From JAEUIV01 sp033763795 (GTDB lineage: Bacteria; Planctomycetota; Phycisphaerae; Phycisphaerales; UBA1924), in assembly GCA_033763795.1 (NCBI GenBank), contig JANRJV010000085.1, positions 1 to 32,218 on the forward strand: 32,218 bases of DNA. Direction: 5' to 3'. The translations under genes were made by a program, and so were the position numbers. The notes below the pieces were generated by a model. The model made no database searches. It saw only the letters and a program-made list of their open reading frames with translations, and was not told where the DNA came from. Of the stretch, positions 7,085-15,475 are shown piece by piece; within the stretch, counting starts at the first letter, position 1, and every line of letters begins with the position of its first letter.

Positions 7085-8470
7085 ATGGGCGGTCTTGATT
7101 TCACGACGATCGCGGTTCTGGTCGTAGCCGGCGCGGTGGCGGCGATGATCGCGATCGTCAACTTCAAGTTCGCGATGGTGACGTACGTGGGGATGGTGAT
7201 GGCGTCGTGTCTGGCGCCGCCGATCGACTGGCAGGGGAACCCTGTTCCGACGTGGATCATGCCGATCCAGCAGAGGCGGTCGGAGATCTTCGCGTTGTGC
7301 GGGGCGCTGCTGCTGGTTCCCATGGTGTTCCACCTGCCGCGGGTGAAGTTCGGGCGGGTGTCGGTGCAGGGCATCTTCATGCTGCTGATCGCGGGGTACG
7401 CGGGGTTCGTGCGCATGATCGCGAGCGACTATCCGCAGGCGGGGATCGAGTCGATCGGCTTTGCGGCGCTGACGATCCTGCCGGCGATCATCATGCTGCC
7501 CTCGGTGCTGGAGGACGATGAGGATGTGTTGCGGATGTTCCGGCTGCTGGCGCTGATGAGCGCGGTGTGGGCGTTCTGCTGCGCGGTGCAGTTCGTGATC
7601 CGGCCGATCGTTCTGACGCTGGGGGGCGGGTACACGCGGTTCCAGGGGATGCTGGCGAATCCGCAGCACGCGGGGTCGTACCTTGCGGTGGTGGGGTCGG
7701 TGTGCCTGTTCCTGGTGATGAACGACACGAAGCTGCGGTACCGGCCGCTGTGGATCGCGCTGACGGCGGCGAACTGCCTGATGCTGCTTTGGACCGGCTC
7801 GCGGACGAGCGTGGCGATGTTCGCGATGGGCGCGGCGTCGATCCTGTACACGCGTGTGGGGAGCGCGATCCTGTTCCTGCCGGTGGTGGCGGGGATCTTC
7901 GTGCTGGGGTTCAACTTCCTGGAGTCGAACCTGGCGGACGTGCTGGGGCGGTACGGCGGGGGCGAGGACACGCGGACGATCGCGTGGGTGCGCATGCTCG
8001 ACCAGTTCTACGAGAACCCGATGTTCGGGACGGGGGCGGCGGAGGACACGAAGAGCTCGGAGAACAGCATCCTGTTCGGGCTGGCGACCTACGGCATCGG
8101 GATGGGGCTGCTGCTGGTGCTGTACACGCTGGTGAGCGCGTTCCTGATGCTGCGGCTGTACGTGCTGCGGTTCAAGCTTCCCGGGCTCGAGCGGCGGATG
8201 GCGGACTTCGTGATCGGGTTCAACGCGATGTATTTCGCGGGGGCGCAGTTCGAGGGGTACCTGATCTCGCGCGTGTCGTCTGGGCTGGCGTTCATGATGT
8301 TCTTCGCGTCGCTGGCGAGCTGGCTGGCGATGCGGGCGCGGGAGACGCCGGAGGCGGAGGAGCACCACGCCGCGGACCTGAGCGAATCGGCGCTGGGGTA
8401 CACGGAGTACGCGGACTATGGGGCGGATCCGGGTGTGAAGATCGAGGCGGACGATCGCGAGAGCCGGTGA
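7085..8470 (+). CDS. O-antigen ligase/Wzy-type polysaccharide polymerase
   Basis: A 461-residue integral membrane protein with about 10-12 hydrophobic segments. Family marks of the Wzy_C/O-antigen ligase group: RFQGMLANPQHAG (185-197), LLWTGSRTS (234-242), and after a large loop FYENPMFGTGAAED (308-321), where the R/H-rich periplasmic loop that binds the lipid-linked sugar is expected. The predicted role is to polymerise undecaprenyl-linked repeat units at the outer face of the inner membrane, or to ligate glycan to an acceptor; sequence alone does not separate these. ATG at 7085 has AAGGG 4 bases upstream and begins the first membrane helix; the longer open frame upstream is a Gly/Arg-rich shadow. 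The C-terminal tail is acidic and cytoplasmic in style. It pairs functionally with the flippase at 25546. Confidence 0.87.
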   Translation: MGGLDFTTIAVLVVAGAVAAMIAIVNFKFAMVTYVGMVMASCLAPPIDWQGNPVPTWIMPIQQRRSEIFALCGALLLVPMVFHLPRVKFGRVSVQGIFMLLIAGYAGFVRMIASDYPQAGIESIGFAALTILPAIIMLPSVLEDDEDVLRMFRLLALMSAVWAFCCAVQFVIRPIVLTLGGGYTRFQGMLANPQHAGSYLAVVGSVCLFLVMNDTKLRYRPLWIALTAANCLMLLWTGSRTSVAMFAMGAASILYTRVGSAILFLPVVAGIFVLGFNFLESNLADVLGRYGGGEDTRTIAWVRMLDQFYENPMFGTGAAEDTKSSENSILFGLATYGIGMGLLLVLYTLVSAFLMLRLYVLRFKLPGLERRMADFVIGFNAMYFAGAQFEGYLISRVSSGLAFMMFFASLASWLAMRARETPEAEEHHAADLSESALGYTEYADYGADPGVKIEADDRESR

Positions 8471-8542
8471 GGCGGTGCGACCGCACGCCTCGGGCGCGGG
8501 CGGCGGGGCGACGGACGCGCGCGGCGGGGGGCGGGGGGCGGT

Positions 8543-9706
8543 CTAGAGGCTTCGGTAGAGGTCTTCGTAGCGGCGCAGGACGGCGGCGGCGTCGAGCTCG
8601 CTGAGCACCCAGCGGCGTGCGGCGGCGCCCATTGATGCGGCGCGGGCGGGGTCGGTGAGGAGCGGGCGGAGGGCGTCGGCGAAGGCCCGGGGGGTCTGTT
8701 CGCAGATGACGGCGCCGCCCGACTGTTCGAGCTCGTTCCAGATGTCGACGGCGCGGGTGGTGACGACGGGGACGGCGCAGGCGAGCGATTCGAGGAGCGA
8801 GAAGCCCCAGTTTTCCTGGCTGGTGGGGAGTGCGGAGGCGCGTGCGGCCTGGAAGAGGGCGGCTTTGCGCGGCCCGGTGACGAGGCCCAGGAAGGTTGTG
8901 GAGCTTTCGATGCCGGCGCGGGCGACGCGGGCGCGGAGGGCGTGTTCGTAGGCGGGGTCGTCGGCGACGCCGGCGATGGCCAGACGGTTGGCGATGCCCT
9001 GTGAGGCGAGGAGGGCGGAGGCGTCGATGAGGTGCTCGAGGCCTTTCTTGACGTGGAGCCTGCTGAGGAAGAGGAGGATGGGTGCGTCCTGCGGTCCCTG
9101 GATGGCGCGTGCGGCGTCGGCGATGGCGTCCGCCGGTGCGGGGGTGCGGTAGAGGGAGAGATCGATGATGAGCGGGAGCACGCGGGCGCGGGCGGGGTTG
9201 AACCACCGGGAGGCCTGCTCGAGCTCGGCCTGGGCGGTGCAGTGGACGGCGGCGGCGCGGTCGAGGAAGGCGCGTCCCTTGAGGGAGAGGTAGAGGCGTT
9301 TCTTGAGGTGTCCCTGGCGGATGGTCCAGTCGTCGAGCATGCCGTGGACGGAGACGACGTAGGGGACGGCGCGGCCTCGGGCGATGTCGGCGAGCTGGGG
9401 GTTTGTGGCTTCCCACGGGCCGTGGAGGTGGAGGGCGCGGGCGCCGGCGATGATGCCTTCGGCGCGGAGGGTGTCGGCTTTCTTGAACTGGCGGAGGGGC
9501 TTGAGTCCCTGCGGTTGTGCGAGGGTGTGGGCGCGGGGCGTGAGCGGGGCCTGGCGTTTCCACTCGGGGGGGACGTCGCGGTCATCGAAGCAGAGGAGAT
9601 GGACTGTGTGCTCGGCGCGTGCGAGTGCGGCGCAGAGGTCGAGGACGGAGCGGACGACTCCGCCGTGGGCCAGGACAACCTCCGAGAGGTAGTGGACGAT
9701 TTTCAT
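8543..9706 (-). CDS. GT4-family glycosyltransferase (paralogue of the one at 12778)
   Basis: A 387-residue retaining glycosyltransferase with GT-B fold. The N-terminal MKIVHYLSEVVLAHGGVVRS opens the acceptor domain. The C-terminal domain has ILLFLSRLHVKKGLEHLIDA and PTSQENWGFSLLESLA, which contains the E-X7-E motif, followed by PVVTTRAVDIWNELEQSGGA. It shares long collinear blocks with the protein at 12778-13938 (GMLDDW, the LKK segment, RAAAVH.TAQ.ELEQA), so the two probably arose by duplication. It is the last gene of the long minus-strand run, 63 bases after ATP sulfurylase, and convergent with the polymerase. Donor and acceptor sugars cannot be inferred. Confidence 0.9.
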   Translation of the reverse strand: MKIVHYLSEVVLAHGGVVRSVLDLCAALARAEHTVHLLCFDDRDVPPEWKRQAPLTPRAHTLAQPQGLKPLRQFKKADTLRAEGIIAGARALHLHGPWEATNPQLADIARGRAVPYVVSVHGMLDDWTIRQGHLKKRLYLSLKGRAFLDRAAAVHCTAQAELEQASRWFNPARARVLPLIIDLSLYRTPAPADAIADAARAIQGPQDAPILLFLSRLHVKKGLEHLIDASALLASQGIANRLAIAGVADDPAYEHALRARVARAGIESSTTFLGLVTGPRKAALFQAARASALPTSQENWGFSLLESLACAVPVVTTRAVDIWNELEQSGGAVICEQTPRAFADALRPLLTDPARAASMGAAARRWVLSELDAAAVLRRYEDLYRSL

Positions 9707-9769
9707 GCGTGCGTTGCGAACGGCGTGTTGCGCGGCTCGCGACGGGGCTGGGGCGGGAGGGAGTGGGGA

Positions 9770-10939
9770 TCAGGCTTTGCCGGTGGCCCACCTGATGAGG
9801 ATGTCGGCGACTTCGGCGCGCGTGAACTCTTCGGGTGGGCGCTGCGAGGCGGCGAGCATCTCGCGGACCTTGGTTCCGGAGAGGCTGATCTGGTCGCCCT
9901 CGATCCTGGGGAAGGTCTTCGGGCTGACCATGCCCTGTGCCTTGCGCGAGTATGCGGCGTGCTCGAACTTGAGGGGCTGGATGGCGAGGTTGGCGGGGTC
10001 GAGGGTGTCGAAGATGGTCTGTGCGTCGTACGAGCCGTAGTAGTTGCCGACGCCGGCGTGGTCTCGGCCCACGATGAAGTGGGTGCAGCCGTAGTTCTTG
10101 CGGATGAGTGCGTGGAGGACGGCCTCGCGGGGCCCGGCGTAGCGCATGGCGGCGGGCATGACTGTGAGCATGGTGCGCTCGGGGACGAAGTAGCCGGCGA
10201 TGAGGGCCTGGTAGCACTGCATGCGTACGGCGGCGGGGATATCGCCTTCCTTTGTTTCGCCGACGAGGGGGTGGATGAGGAGACCGTCGCAGATTTCCTG
10301 GGCGCACTTGCAGAGGTACTCGTGCGCGCGGTGGATGGGGTTTCGGGTCTGGAAGGCGGCGACGGTCTTCCAGCCGAGCTTGGCGAAGGCGGCGCGGGTT
10401 CGGGCGGGGGAGAGGCGGTGTTCGAGGAAGGCCTCGGGGCCGGCGGGGTCCGGGCAGTCGACGAGCGATTCGACGGGGCCGGCGACGCAGACGTCTCCCT
10501 CGGCGAGGACCTGCGCGACGCCGGGGTGCGCGGGGTCTTCGGTGCGGAAGACGCTGGGGATCTCGAGCTTTTTGTCGTGTGCGAAGGTCTCGGCGACGGT
10601 CATGACTGCCTGGAGCGTGCCGCCCGGGGCGTGGAGTGCGAGGCGGTCGCCGGCGCGGGGTGCGCGGCTGCTGGGGACGGAGAGGAGGATGGGGATGGGC
10701 CAGATGTTGCCCGAGGCGAGGGTCATGTTGCGGCAGACGCTGGTGAAGTCGGCGGCGTTCATGAAGCCCGTGAGCGGGCTGAAGGCGCCGATGGTGATCA
10801 TCTCGAGGTCGCAGGACTGCTTGGGCGAGAGGTCGACGCGCGGGAGCGAGGCGGCCTCGCGTCGGAGCTCCGCGGCGCGTGGTGCGTCTGCGAGTCGATT
10901 GACGAGGGTTCCGCCGTGGGGCGAGATGAGACCGGTCAC
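9770..10939 (-). CDS. sat: Sulfate adenylyltransferase (ATP sulfurylase), single-chain type
   Basis: A 389-residue enzyme making adenosine 5'-phosphosulfate (APS) from ATP and sulfate. Motifs: EMITIGAFSPLTGFMN (46-61), QTRNPIHRAHE (197-207, the QxRNP and HxxH active-site pair), and GRDHAG (291-296). It is the homo-oligomeric Sat type, not the CysD/CysN pair, and lacks a fused APS kinase. The start is GTG at 10939: this gives a 4-base GTGA overlap with the stop of the upstream glycosyltransferase and places the conserved GAFSPLTGF at the usual distance. The open frame upstream of that is a shadow of the glycosyltransferase gene. Translational coupling ties it to polysaccharide synthesis, suggesting activated sulfate for polymer sulfation, though a general assimilatory role is possible. 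Confidence 0.93.
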   Translation of the reverse strand: MTGLISPHGGTLVNRLADAPRAAELRREAASLPRVDLSPKQSCDLEMITIGAFSPLTGFMNAADFTSVCRNMTLASGNIWPIPILLSVPSSRAPRAGDRLALHAPGGTLQAVMTVAETFAHDKKLEIPSVFRTEDPAHPGVAQVLAEGDVCVAGPVESLVDCPDPAGPEAFLEHRLSPARTRAAFAKLGWKTVAAFQTRNPIHRAHEYLCKCAQEICDGLLIHPLVGETKEGDIPAAVRMQCYQALIAGYFVPERTMLTVMPAAMRYAGPREAVLHALIRKNYGCTHFIVGRDHAGVGNYYGSYDAQTIFDTLDPANLAIQPLKFEHAAYSRKAQGMVSPKTFPRIEGDQISLSGTKVREMLAASQRPPEEFTRAEVADILIRWATGKA

Positions 10940-12048
10940 GCGCTGGCTCCTGTGCTGACTGGTGTGCGGGAGGTGCGGGGTGTGAGCTCGTTGAAGCAGG
11001 TGACCCATCGGTCGACCCACATGAGCTGTGAGTATGGCTCGGCGAGGGCGCGGCTGCCCAGGCCCATCGCGGGGAGCCTGTCGTAGCGCTCGTGCATGTA
11101 GACGAGTCCTTCGGCGAGGGACTCGGCGTTGCCGGTCTCGCAGGTGAAGCCGTTGTAGCTGGAGCGGACGAGCTCCACGCGGGAGCCGCAGGCTTCGGAG
11201 CAGACGATGGGGAGTCCGGCTGCGCAGGACTCGACGATGACGAGCGGCCAGGGGTCGAATCGGCTGGCGAGGACGAAGACTCCGGCTTCGAGGAGCACGT
11301 CGCGGAGGTCCTTGGGCTGGACGAAGCCGCGGTCTTCGACGCCTTCCTGTGCGCGGACGAGGTTCTGGAGCGGTCCCTGGCCGCAGCATGTGAGGGGCCA
11401 GGGGTCGGGGACTGATCGGCGGTAGATGGAGTAGCCCTCGAGGAGGACGTCGAGGGCTTTTTCTTCGGCGTATCGGCCCGTGTAGAGGAAGCGCTTGGGC
11501 CATCCTCCGGGGCGTGCGGAGCGTACGGCGTGGAGGGTTGAGAGCATTTGGAAGTCGACGCCGTAGACGCCGCGGCGGATGATGCGTTCGGGGAAGCCGA
11601 GGATCTTGGCGAGCATCCAGCAGCGTTCGCCGGTGACGAAGACGCGGTCGATCTTCGAGAAGTAGCGTTTCATGATGTAGCGGCCGTAGTTCTGGCGGAA
11701 GGTTCCGAGGTAGGGGGTGTCCATGGCCATGATCATGCGGGCGTTTTCGGCGCCCTTCATGGTGGGGATGCGGACGTACGCGGGGGTGTGCCAGCCGTTG
11801 ATGACGATGATGTCTGGCTTCTGCTGCTCGATGATGCGCTGGACGACCTTGTGATCGATGGCGCCGTCGCTGGGGAGGAGCTCGCAGGGGATGCCCTGCA
11901 TGATGCCGCTCTGGAAGCTGGTCTGCGCGGTCTGTCCGCCGGAGGCGCGGGCGAGGACGAAGAGGTCGACGCTGGCGTGCTGTATGAGGGCGCGCCAGCA
12001 GGCTGCCATGTATCCGGAGATGTGCGACCAGCAGATGAGGACCTTCAT
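10936..12048 (-). CDS. GT4-family glycosyltransferase
   Basis: A 370-residue GT-B glycosyltransferase. It starts MKVLICWSHISGYMAACWRA. The middle has PDIIVINGWHTPAYVRIP and the C-terminal domain FLYTGRYAEEKALDVLLEGY, then SRFDPWPLVIVESCAAGLPIV. The usual E-X7-E of GT4 enzymes reads D-X7-E here (the first acidic residue is the D of FDPWP). ATG at 12048 overlaps the methyltransferase stop by 4 bases (ATGA), and its own stop overlaps the GTG of ATP sulfurylase, so three genes are probably translationally coupled. Sugar specificity is unknown. Confidence 0.88.
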   Translation of the reverse strand: MKVLICWSHISGYMAACWRALIQHASVDLFVLARASGGQTAQTSFQSGIMQGIPCELLPSDGAIDHKVVQRIIEQQKPDIIVINGWHTPAYVRIPTMKGAENARMIMAMDTPYLGTFRQNYGRYIMKRYFSKIDRVFVTGERCWMLAKILGFPERIIRRGVYGVDFQMLSTLHAVRSARPGGWPKRFLYTGRYAEEKALDVLLEGYSIYRRSVPDPWPLTCCGQGPLQNLVRAQEGVEDRGFVQPKDLRDVLLEAGVFVLASRFDPWPLVIVESCAAGLPIVCSEACGSRVELVRSSYNGFTCETGNAESLAEGLVYMHERYDRLPAMGLGSRALAEPYSQLMWVDRWVTCFNELTPRTSRTPVSTGASA

Positions 12049-12758
12049 GCGGCGTGCCCTGTCCGCCGGAAGACCATCATGTTTGTCGGGAGGTACGGGG
12101 GCGCGCCGAGCTGTGTGAGGCGGCGCGCCATGTTCTGGGTGGCCGGTTCGTCGAGGGTGAATCCGCGGGCGTTGTACTTGGCGATCCAGTAGGAGCGTGG
12201 CTGCTCGTTGATGTGACCTATGCCGCCCTGGCCCGGGTAGGCGGCGGTGAAGACGATGAGGTCGCTGGTGTTGCACATGTAGGCGACGAAGGCGTCGGCG
12301 AGGAACTCGGGGACGTGCTCGGCGACTTCGAGGCTCATGGCGAGGTCGTAGGGCTTGCCGGGCATTCCCGAGTCGTCCTTGGAGACGTCGAAGGGGTGGC
12401 AGGTGACTCCCTGCTGCTGGGCCTTGCGGCGGCCGCGCGGGGAGTACTCGCAGGCGACGGCGGCGAGTCCCTTGTCGATGAATCGGCGTGTGTAGACGCC
12501 CGTGCCGCAGCCGACGTCCGCGACGGAGCGGACGGCGGGGAAGGTCTCGGTGATGGCCTGCACGACGCGCGGGGCGTTCTCGAGGGCACCCTGGTGGAAG
12601 GAGCGCGTGACGCCCCAGTTGTAGGTGAGCCAGTCGACGCCGAGCTTTTCGCCCACGCGCGAGACGCTGACGAAGGCGTAGCGCCAGAGCTTTGCGGGGA
12701 GCGTCTCGCGGGGGGGGAGGTTCGGTGGGGTGTCGGCTTGTGCTGGTGCGGCGGGCAC
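12045..12758 (-). CDS. Class I SAM-dependent methyltransferase
   Basis: About 237 residues with a Rossmann-type SAM site: motif I reads VADVGCGTGVYTRRF, an acidic residue ends the next strand (ACEYSPRG), and LAMSLEVAEHVPEFL is motif IV-like. The start is GTG at 12758 because no earlier Met fits, 19 bases after the upstream glycosyltransferase stop. The final four bases overlap the next ATG. Sitting between two glycosyltransferases it is likely to O- or N-methylate a sugar of the repeat unit. The exact target is unknown. Confidence 0.82.
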   Translation of the reverse strand: MPAAPAQADTPPNLPPRETLPAKLWRYAFVSVSRVGEKLGVDWLTYNWGVTRSFHQGALENAPRVVQAITETFPAVRSVADVGCGTGVYTRRFIDKGLAAVACEYSPRGRRKAQQQGVTCHPFDVSKDDSGMPGKPYDLAMSLEVAEHVPEFLADAFVAYMCNTSDLIVFTAAYPGQGGIGHINEQPRSYWIAKYNARGFTLDEPATQNMARRLTQLGAPPYLPTNMMVFRRTGHAA

Positions 12759-12777
12759 GGTGTGGCTCGGTGACGGA

Positions 12778-13938
12778 TCAGCGTTCCTGGCGGTACATGC
12801 GTTCGAATTGCTGGATGACGTTGCCCGGATCGAGAGACTGGAAGACCCACTGGCGGCCGTTGTGGCCCATCTGGTCGAGGCGGTCCGGGCGGTCGAGGAG
12901 GGTCGAGAGTGTATCGGCGAGCGGGGTTTCGTCGGCGGGTGCGATGACGGCCCCTCCGGAGGCTTCGAGCTCGGGCCAGATGTCCACGCCGCGGGTGGTG
13001 ACGACGGGGGTTCGGCAGGCGAGTGCCTCGACGAAGACGAAGCCGAAGTTCTCCTGGCTTGTGGGGAGTACGAAGAGGTCGGCGGCTTCGTAGAGCGAGA
13101 GCTTGTCCTGGTCGACGACCTGGCCGACGAAGGCTGCGCGGTCCTGGATTCCCAGCTCGGCGGCGAGGCGTTTGACGGAGTCGACGTAGGCGGGTTCGCC
13201 CGAGCCGGCGATGATGAGGTTGACGGGGCGGCCTCGGTCGGCGAGGAGGCGGACGGCGCGGAGGAGGGGCTCGAGCCCCTTCTTGACGTGGATGCGGCTG
13301 AGGAAGAGGAGGGTGGGGCTGGGGCCGGCGAGCTGGGGGAACCTGGCGCGGGCGCGGTCGGGGCCCGGGAGGGTCTGGAAGGGAGTGAGGTCGAGGAGGT
13401 TGGGGACGACGATGCCCTTGCCTGCCGGGAAGTGCTTGCGGGCCTGCTCGAGCTCGAACTGGGCGGTGAGGTGGACGGCGGCGGCGCGCTCCAGCCAACG
13501 GCGGACGGCGAGGAGGAGGAAGAGCTTTTTCTTGAGGGCGCCCTGGGTCATGCACCAGTCGTCGAGCATGCCGCGGACGCTGACGAAGTAGGGGACGTTA
13601 AGCCTGCGTGCGATGGCGGAGAGCTGCCAGTTCCACGGGTTCCACACGCCGTGGACGTGGAAGGCGTCGTGGGTGCGGATGAGGTCGGTGAGGTGCTGGA
13701 GAGTTGGTCCCTTGAAGAACTGACCGGGTGCGGTGGGCCCGGGGATGGTGACGACGCGGGGCGTGGGGGGCGAGGCGGCCTGTGGGGCGCGCCAGGAGGC
13801 GGGGACGTCGGAATCGTCCCATGTGACGAGAGTGACTTCGTGGCCCCGTGCGGCGAGTGCGGCGCAGAGGTCGGTAACGGCGCGGGCGGGGCCGCCTATG
13901 TCCGCGCGGATGAATGCCAGCAGGTGGAGGATTCGCAT
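12778..13938 (-). CDS. GT4-family glycosyltransferase
   Basis: A 386-residue GT-B enzyme: N-terminal MRILHLLAFIRADIGGPARA, central FVSVRGMLDDWCMTQGALKK, C-terminal LLFLSRIHVKKGLEPLLRAV and PTSQENFGFVFVEALACRTP with a canonical E-X7-E. It is collinear with the paralogue at 8543-9706 over most of its length. It lies 6 bases after the acetyltransferase gene and 19 before the methyltransferase gene, within the same operon-like run. It probably adds one sugar of the repeat at the cytoplasmic face of the membrane. Confidence 0.9.
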   Translation of the reverse strand: MRILHLLAFIRADIGGPARAVTDLCAALAARGHEVTLVTWDDSDVPASWRAPQAASPPTPRVVTIPGPTAPGQFFKGPTLQHLTDLIRTHDAFHVHGVWNPWNWQLSAIARRLNVPYFVSVRGMLDDWCMTQGALKKKLFLLLAVRRWLERAAAVHLTAQFELEQARKHFPAGKGIVVPNLLDLTPFQTLPGPDRARARFPQLAGPSPTLLFLSRIHVKKGLEPLLRAVRLLADRGRPVNLIIAGSGEPAYVDSVKRLAAELGIQDRAAFVGQVVDQDKLSLYEAADLFVLPTSQENFGFVFVEALACRTPVVTTRGVDIWPELEASGGAVIAPADETPLADTLSTLLDRPDRLDQMGHNGRQWVFQSLDPGNVIQQFERMYRQER

Positions 13939-13944
13939 GGCGGT

Positions 13945-14547
13945 TCAGGCGGGGGCGGCGGCGGAGGCGGGGGCGTTTGAAGCGGGGGCTTGGGAGGCCT
14001 GGTTCTGCCCCTTCACGACGCGCTGGGAGACGACGGCGGCGGGGTTGCCCGAGACGACGGTCCAGGGGGCGGCGTCGCGCGTGAGGAACGTGCGGGCGCC
14101 GACGACGGCGCCGTCGTTGATGGTGACTCCCGGGGCGATGAAGGCCTGGGCGGCGATCCAGACGTCGCTGGCGACGCGGATGGGCCTGCCTGTGAGCGGG
14201 AAGTCGGGTCGGCGGTAGTCGTGCGTGGCGGTGCAGAGGACGGAGCCGAAGCTGATCACGACGCGGTCGCCGATCTCCGTGCCGAAGGCGTTGTAGAGGT
14301 AGACGTCGTGGTCGATGTAGACCTGGTTTCCTGCGACGAGGCGCCAGGGCGCCCAGATGCGCGCGGTGGGGTGGACGCGACCTGAGCCGAACTTGGCGCC
14401 GAAGAGCCTGAGGAGGAAGAGGCGCCAGCCTTCCATGAACCAGGGCGAGGGCCTGAAGAGGAGTGCCCAGACGATGCGCCAGAGGAGTCGGCCGAGCTTG
14501 TTGCCCAGCGAGTGCGGGTTCCTGAATGATCCGGGGTCGGTGCGCAT
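13945..14547 (-). CDS. Left-handed beta-helix (hexapeptide) O-acetyltransferase, WcaF-like
   Basis: A 200-residue protein with repeating hexapeptides (VHPTARIWAPWRLVAGNQVYIDHDVYLY; IGDRVVISFGS) and the acetyltransferase active-site region TATHDYRR, with a His suited to catalysis. The end IAPGVTINDGAVVGARTFLTRD and VVSGNPA is typical of the WcaF/NodL/maltose O-acetyltransferase family. The N-terminus (NPHSLGNKLGRLLWRIVWALLF) is the short amphipathic segment of WcaF-like enzymes. The tail is Ala/Pro/Gln-rich. It starts one base after the methyltransferase stop. It is similar to the protein at 17725-18354. Confidence 0.86.
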   Translation of the reverse strand: MRTDPGSFRNPHSLGNKLGRLLWRIVWALLFRPSPWFMEGWRLFLLRLFGAKFGSGRVHPTARIWAPWRLVAGNQVYIDHDVYLYNAFGTEIGDRVVISFGSVLCTATHDYRRPDFPLTGRPIRVASDVWIAAQAFIAPGVTINDGAVVGARTFLTRDAAPWTVVSGNPAAVVSQRVVKGQNQASQAPASNAPASAAAPA

Positions 14548-14548
14548 C

Positions 14549-15433
14549 TCACGCCTTCTTGCGGGCGAGGATGGTCGTGCTGGTGTCGAGCTTGCTGTAG
14601 TCGAGTCGTCGGTCGGCGTCCTCGATGGGCTTGAGGCGGGCGAGGAGCTTGTCCATGGTGGTCATTGAGCTCCAGGGCCACTTGAAGTGATAGAGGTCTC
14701 TGGAGCCCAGGAGCTTGCCGGCGGTCATGTGCTTGATGCGGACCCATGGGTAGGCGAGCGTGTAGTGCTTGTGCCAGTTGGGGAAGTTCGGGAGGTGCTG
14801 CTCGGGCTCGAGGCCTGCGGAGCGGAGGAGCGAGCCGAAGGACTCGCGGGTGTAGTGGCGGAAGTGTCCCATGAGGCGTTCGTACTCGGGCCACCAGTAG
14901 TAGTAGGGGACGGCGGCGATGAGGAACCCGCCGGGCTTGAGTACGCGTGCGATCTCCTTGACGGCCTTGTCGTCGTGCTCGATGTGCTCGAGGACCTCGA
15001 GGCACATGGCGGCGTCCATGCTGGCGGACTCGAAGGGGATCTCGTAGATGGATCCCTGCTTGATCTCGGCCTTTCCTGCGAGCCTGCGGGAGGCGACCTT
15101 GACGTTGCTGGCGGCGAAGTCGAAGCCGAACATCTGGTAGCCGTCTTCGGCGGGGATGCCGTGCATGACGTCTCCCAGTCCGCAGCCGACGTCGAGGAGG
15201 CGGCCGCCTCTGGGGAGGTTCTTGCGGAGGGTGTCGTTGATGACCTCCCGGCGGAGTGCCATGCGCCGGTCGTCGATGTATGCGGAGACGTCGCGTTCCT
15301 CGAAGTAGTCTTCGTAGAACTTCTCGTAGTTTTCGGAGTCGACGCCGAACTCGCGTCTGCGGATCTTGGCGAGCTTGAGGATCCAGAGCGCCTTGTAGTC
15401 GGCGAGCGTGGGCTTGCGTGTTTCGGTGTGCAT
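14549..15433 (-). CDS. Class I SAM-dependent methyltransferase
   Basis: A 294-residue protein with motif I RLLDVGCGLGDVMHGI, an acidic residue at the second strand (FGFDFAASNV), AAMCLEVLEHIEHDD and the post-core ARVLKPGGFLIAAVPYYYWW. The last element is typical of methyltransferase type 11/12 proteins of sugar clusters. An N-terminal helical extension of about 75 residues precedes the SAM fold. ATG at 15433. It lies 42 bases after the fusion gene and is followed almost directly by an acetyltransferase. Target not determinable. Confidence 0.85.
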   Translation of the reverse strand: MHTETRKPTLADYKALWILKLAKIRRREFGVDSENYEKFYEDYFEERDVSAYIDDRRMALRREVINDTLRKNLPRGGRLLDVGCGLGDVMHGIPAEDGYQMFGFDFAASNVKVASRRLAGKAEIKQGSIYEIPFESASMDAAMCLEVLEHIEHDDKAVKEIARVLKPGGFLIAAVPYYYWWPEYERLMGHFRHYTRESFGSLLRSAGLEPEQHLPNFPNWHKHYTLAYPWVRIKHMTAGKLLGSRDLYHFKWPWSSMTTMDKLLARLKPIEDADRRLDYSKLDTSTTILARKKA

Positions 15434-15475
15434 GGGTGACGCTCCGGTTGTTCCGGTGGATTGCGTGCTGCGTTC

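Noticed and set aside
8471..8489. Hairpin between the polymerase and the convergent GT4 gene as a terminator
   Set aside because: Only a 4-bp core stem with a bulged extension and no T tract, expected by chance at this GC content.
9032..11086. Long open plus-strand frame (Gly, Asp, Glu and Val-rich) across the GT4, sat and next glycosyltransferase genes
   Set aside because: It is antisense to genes with clear catalytic motifs. Its composition is that of a reverse-complement shadow and no domain is recognisable.
10940..11503. Longer N-terminus for ATP sulfurylase
   Set aside because: The extra region is a shadow of the glycosyltransferase gene. The GTG at 10939 gives a 4-base coupling overlap and the normal length.
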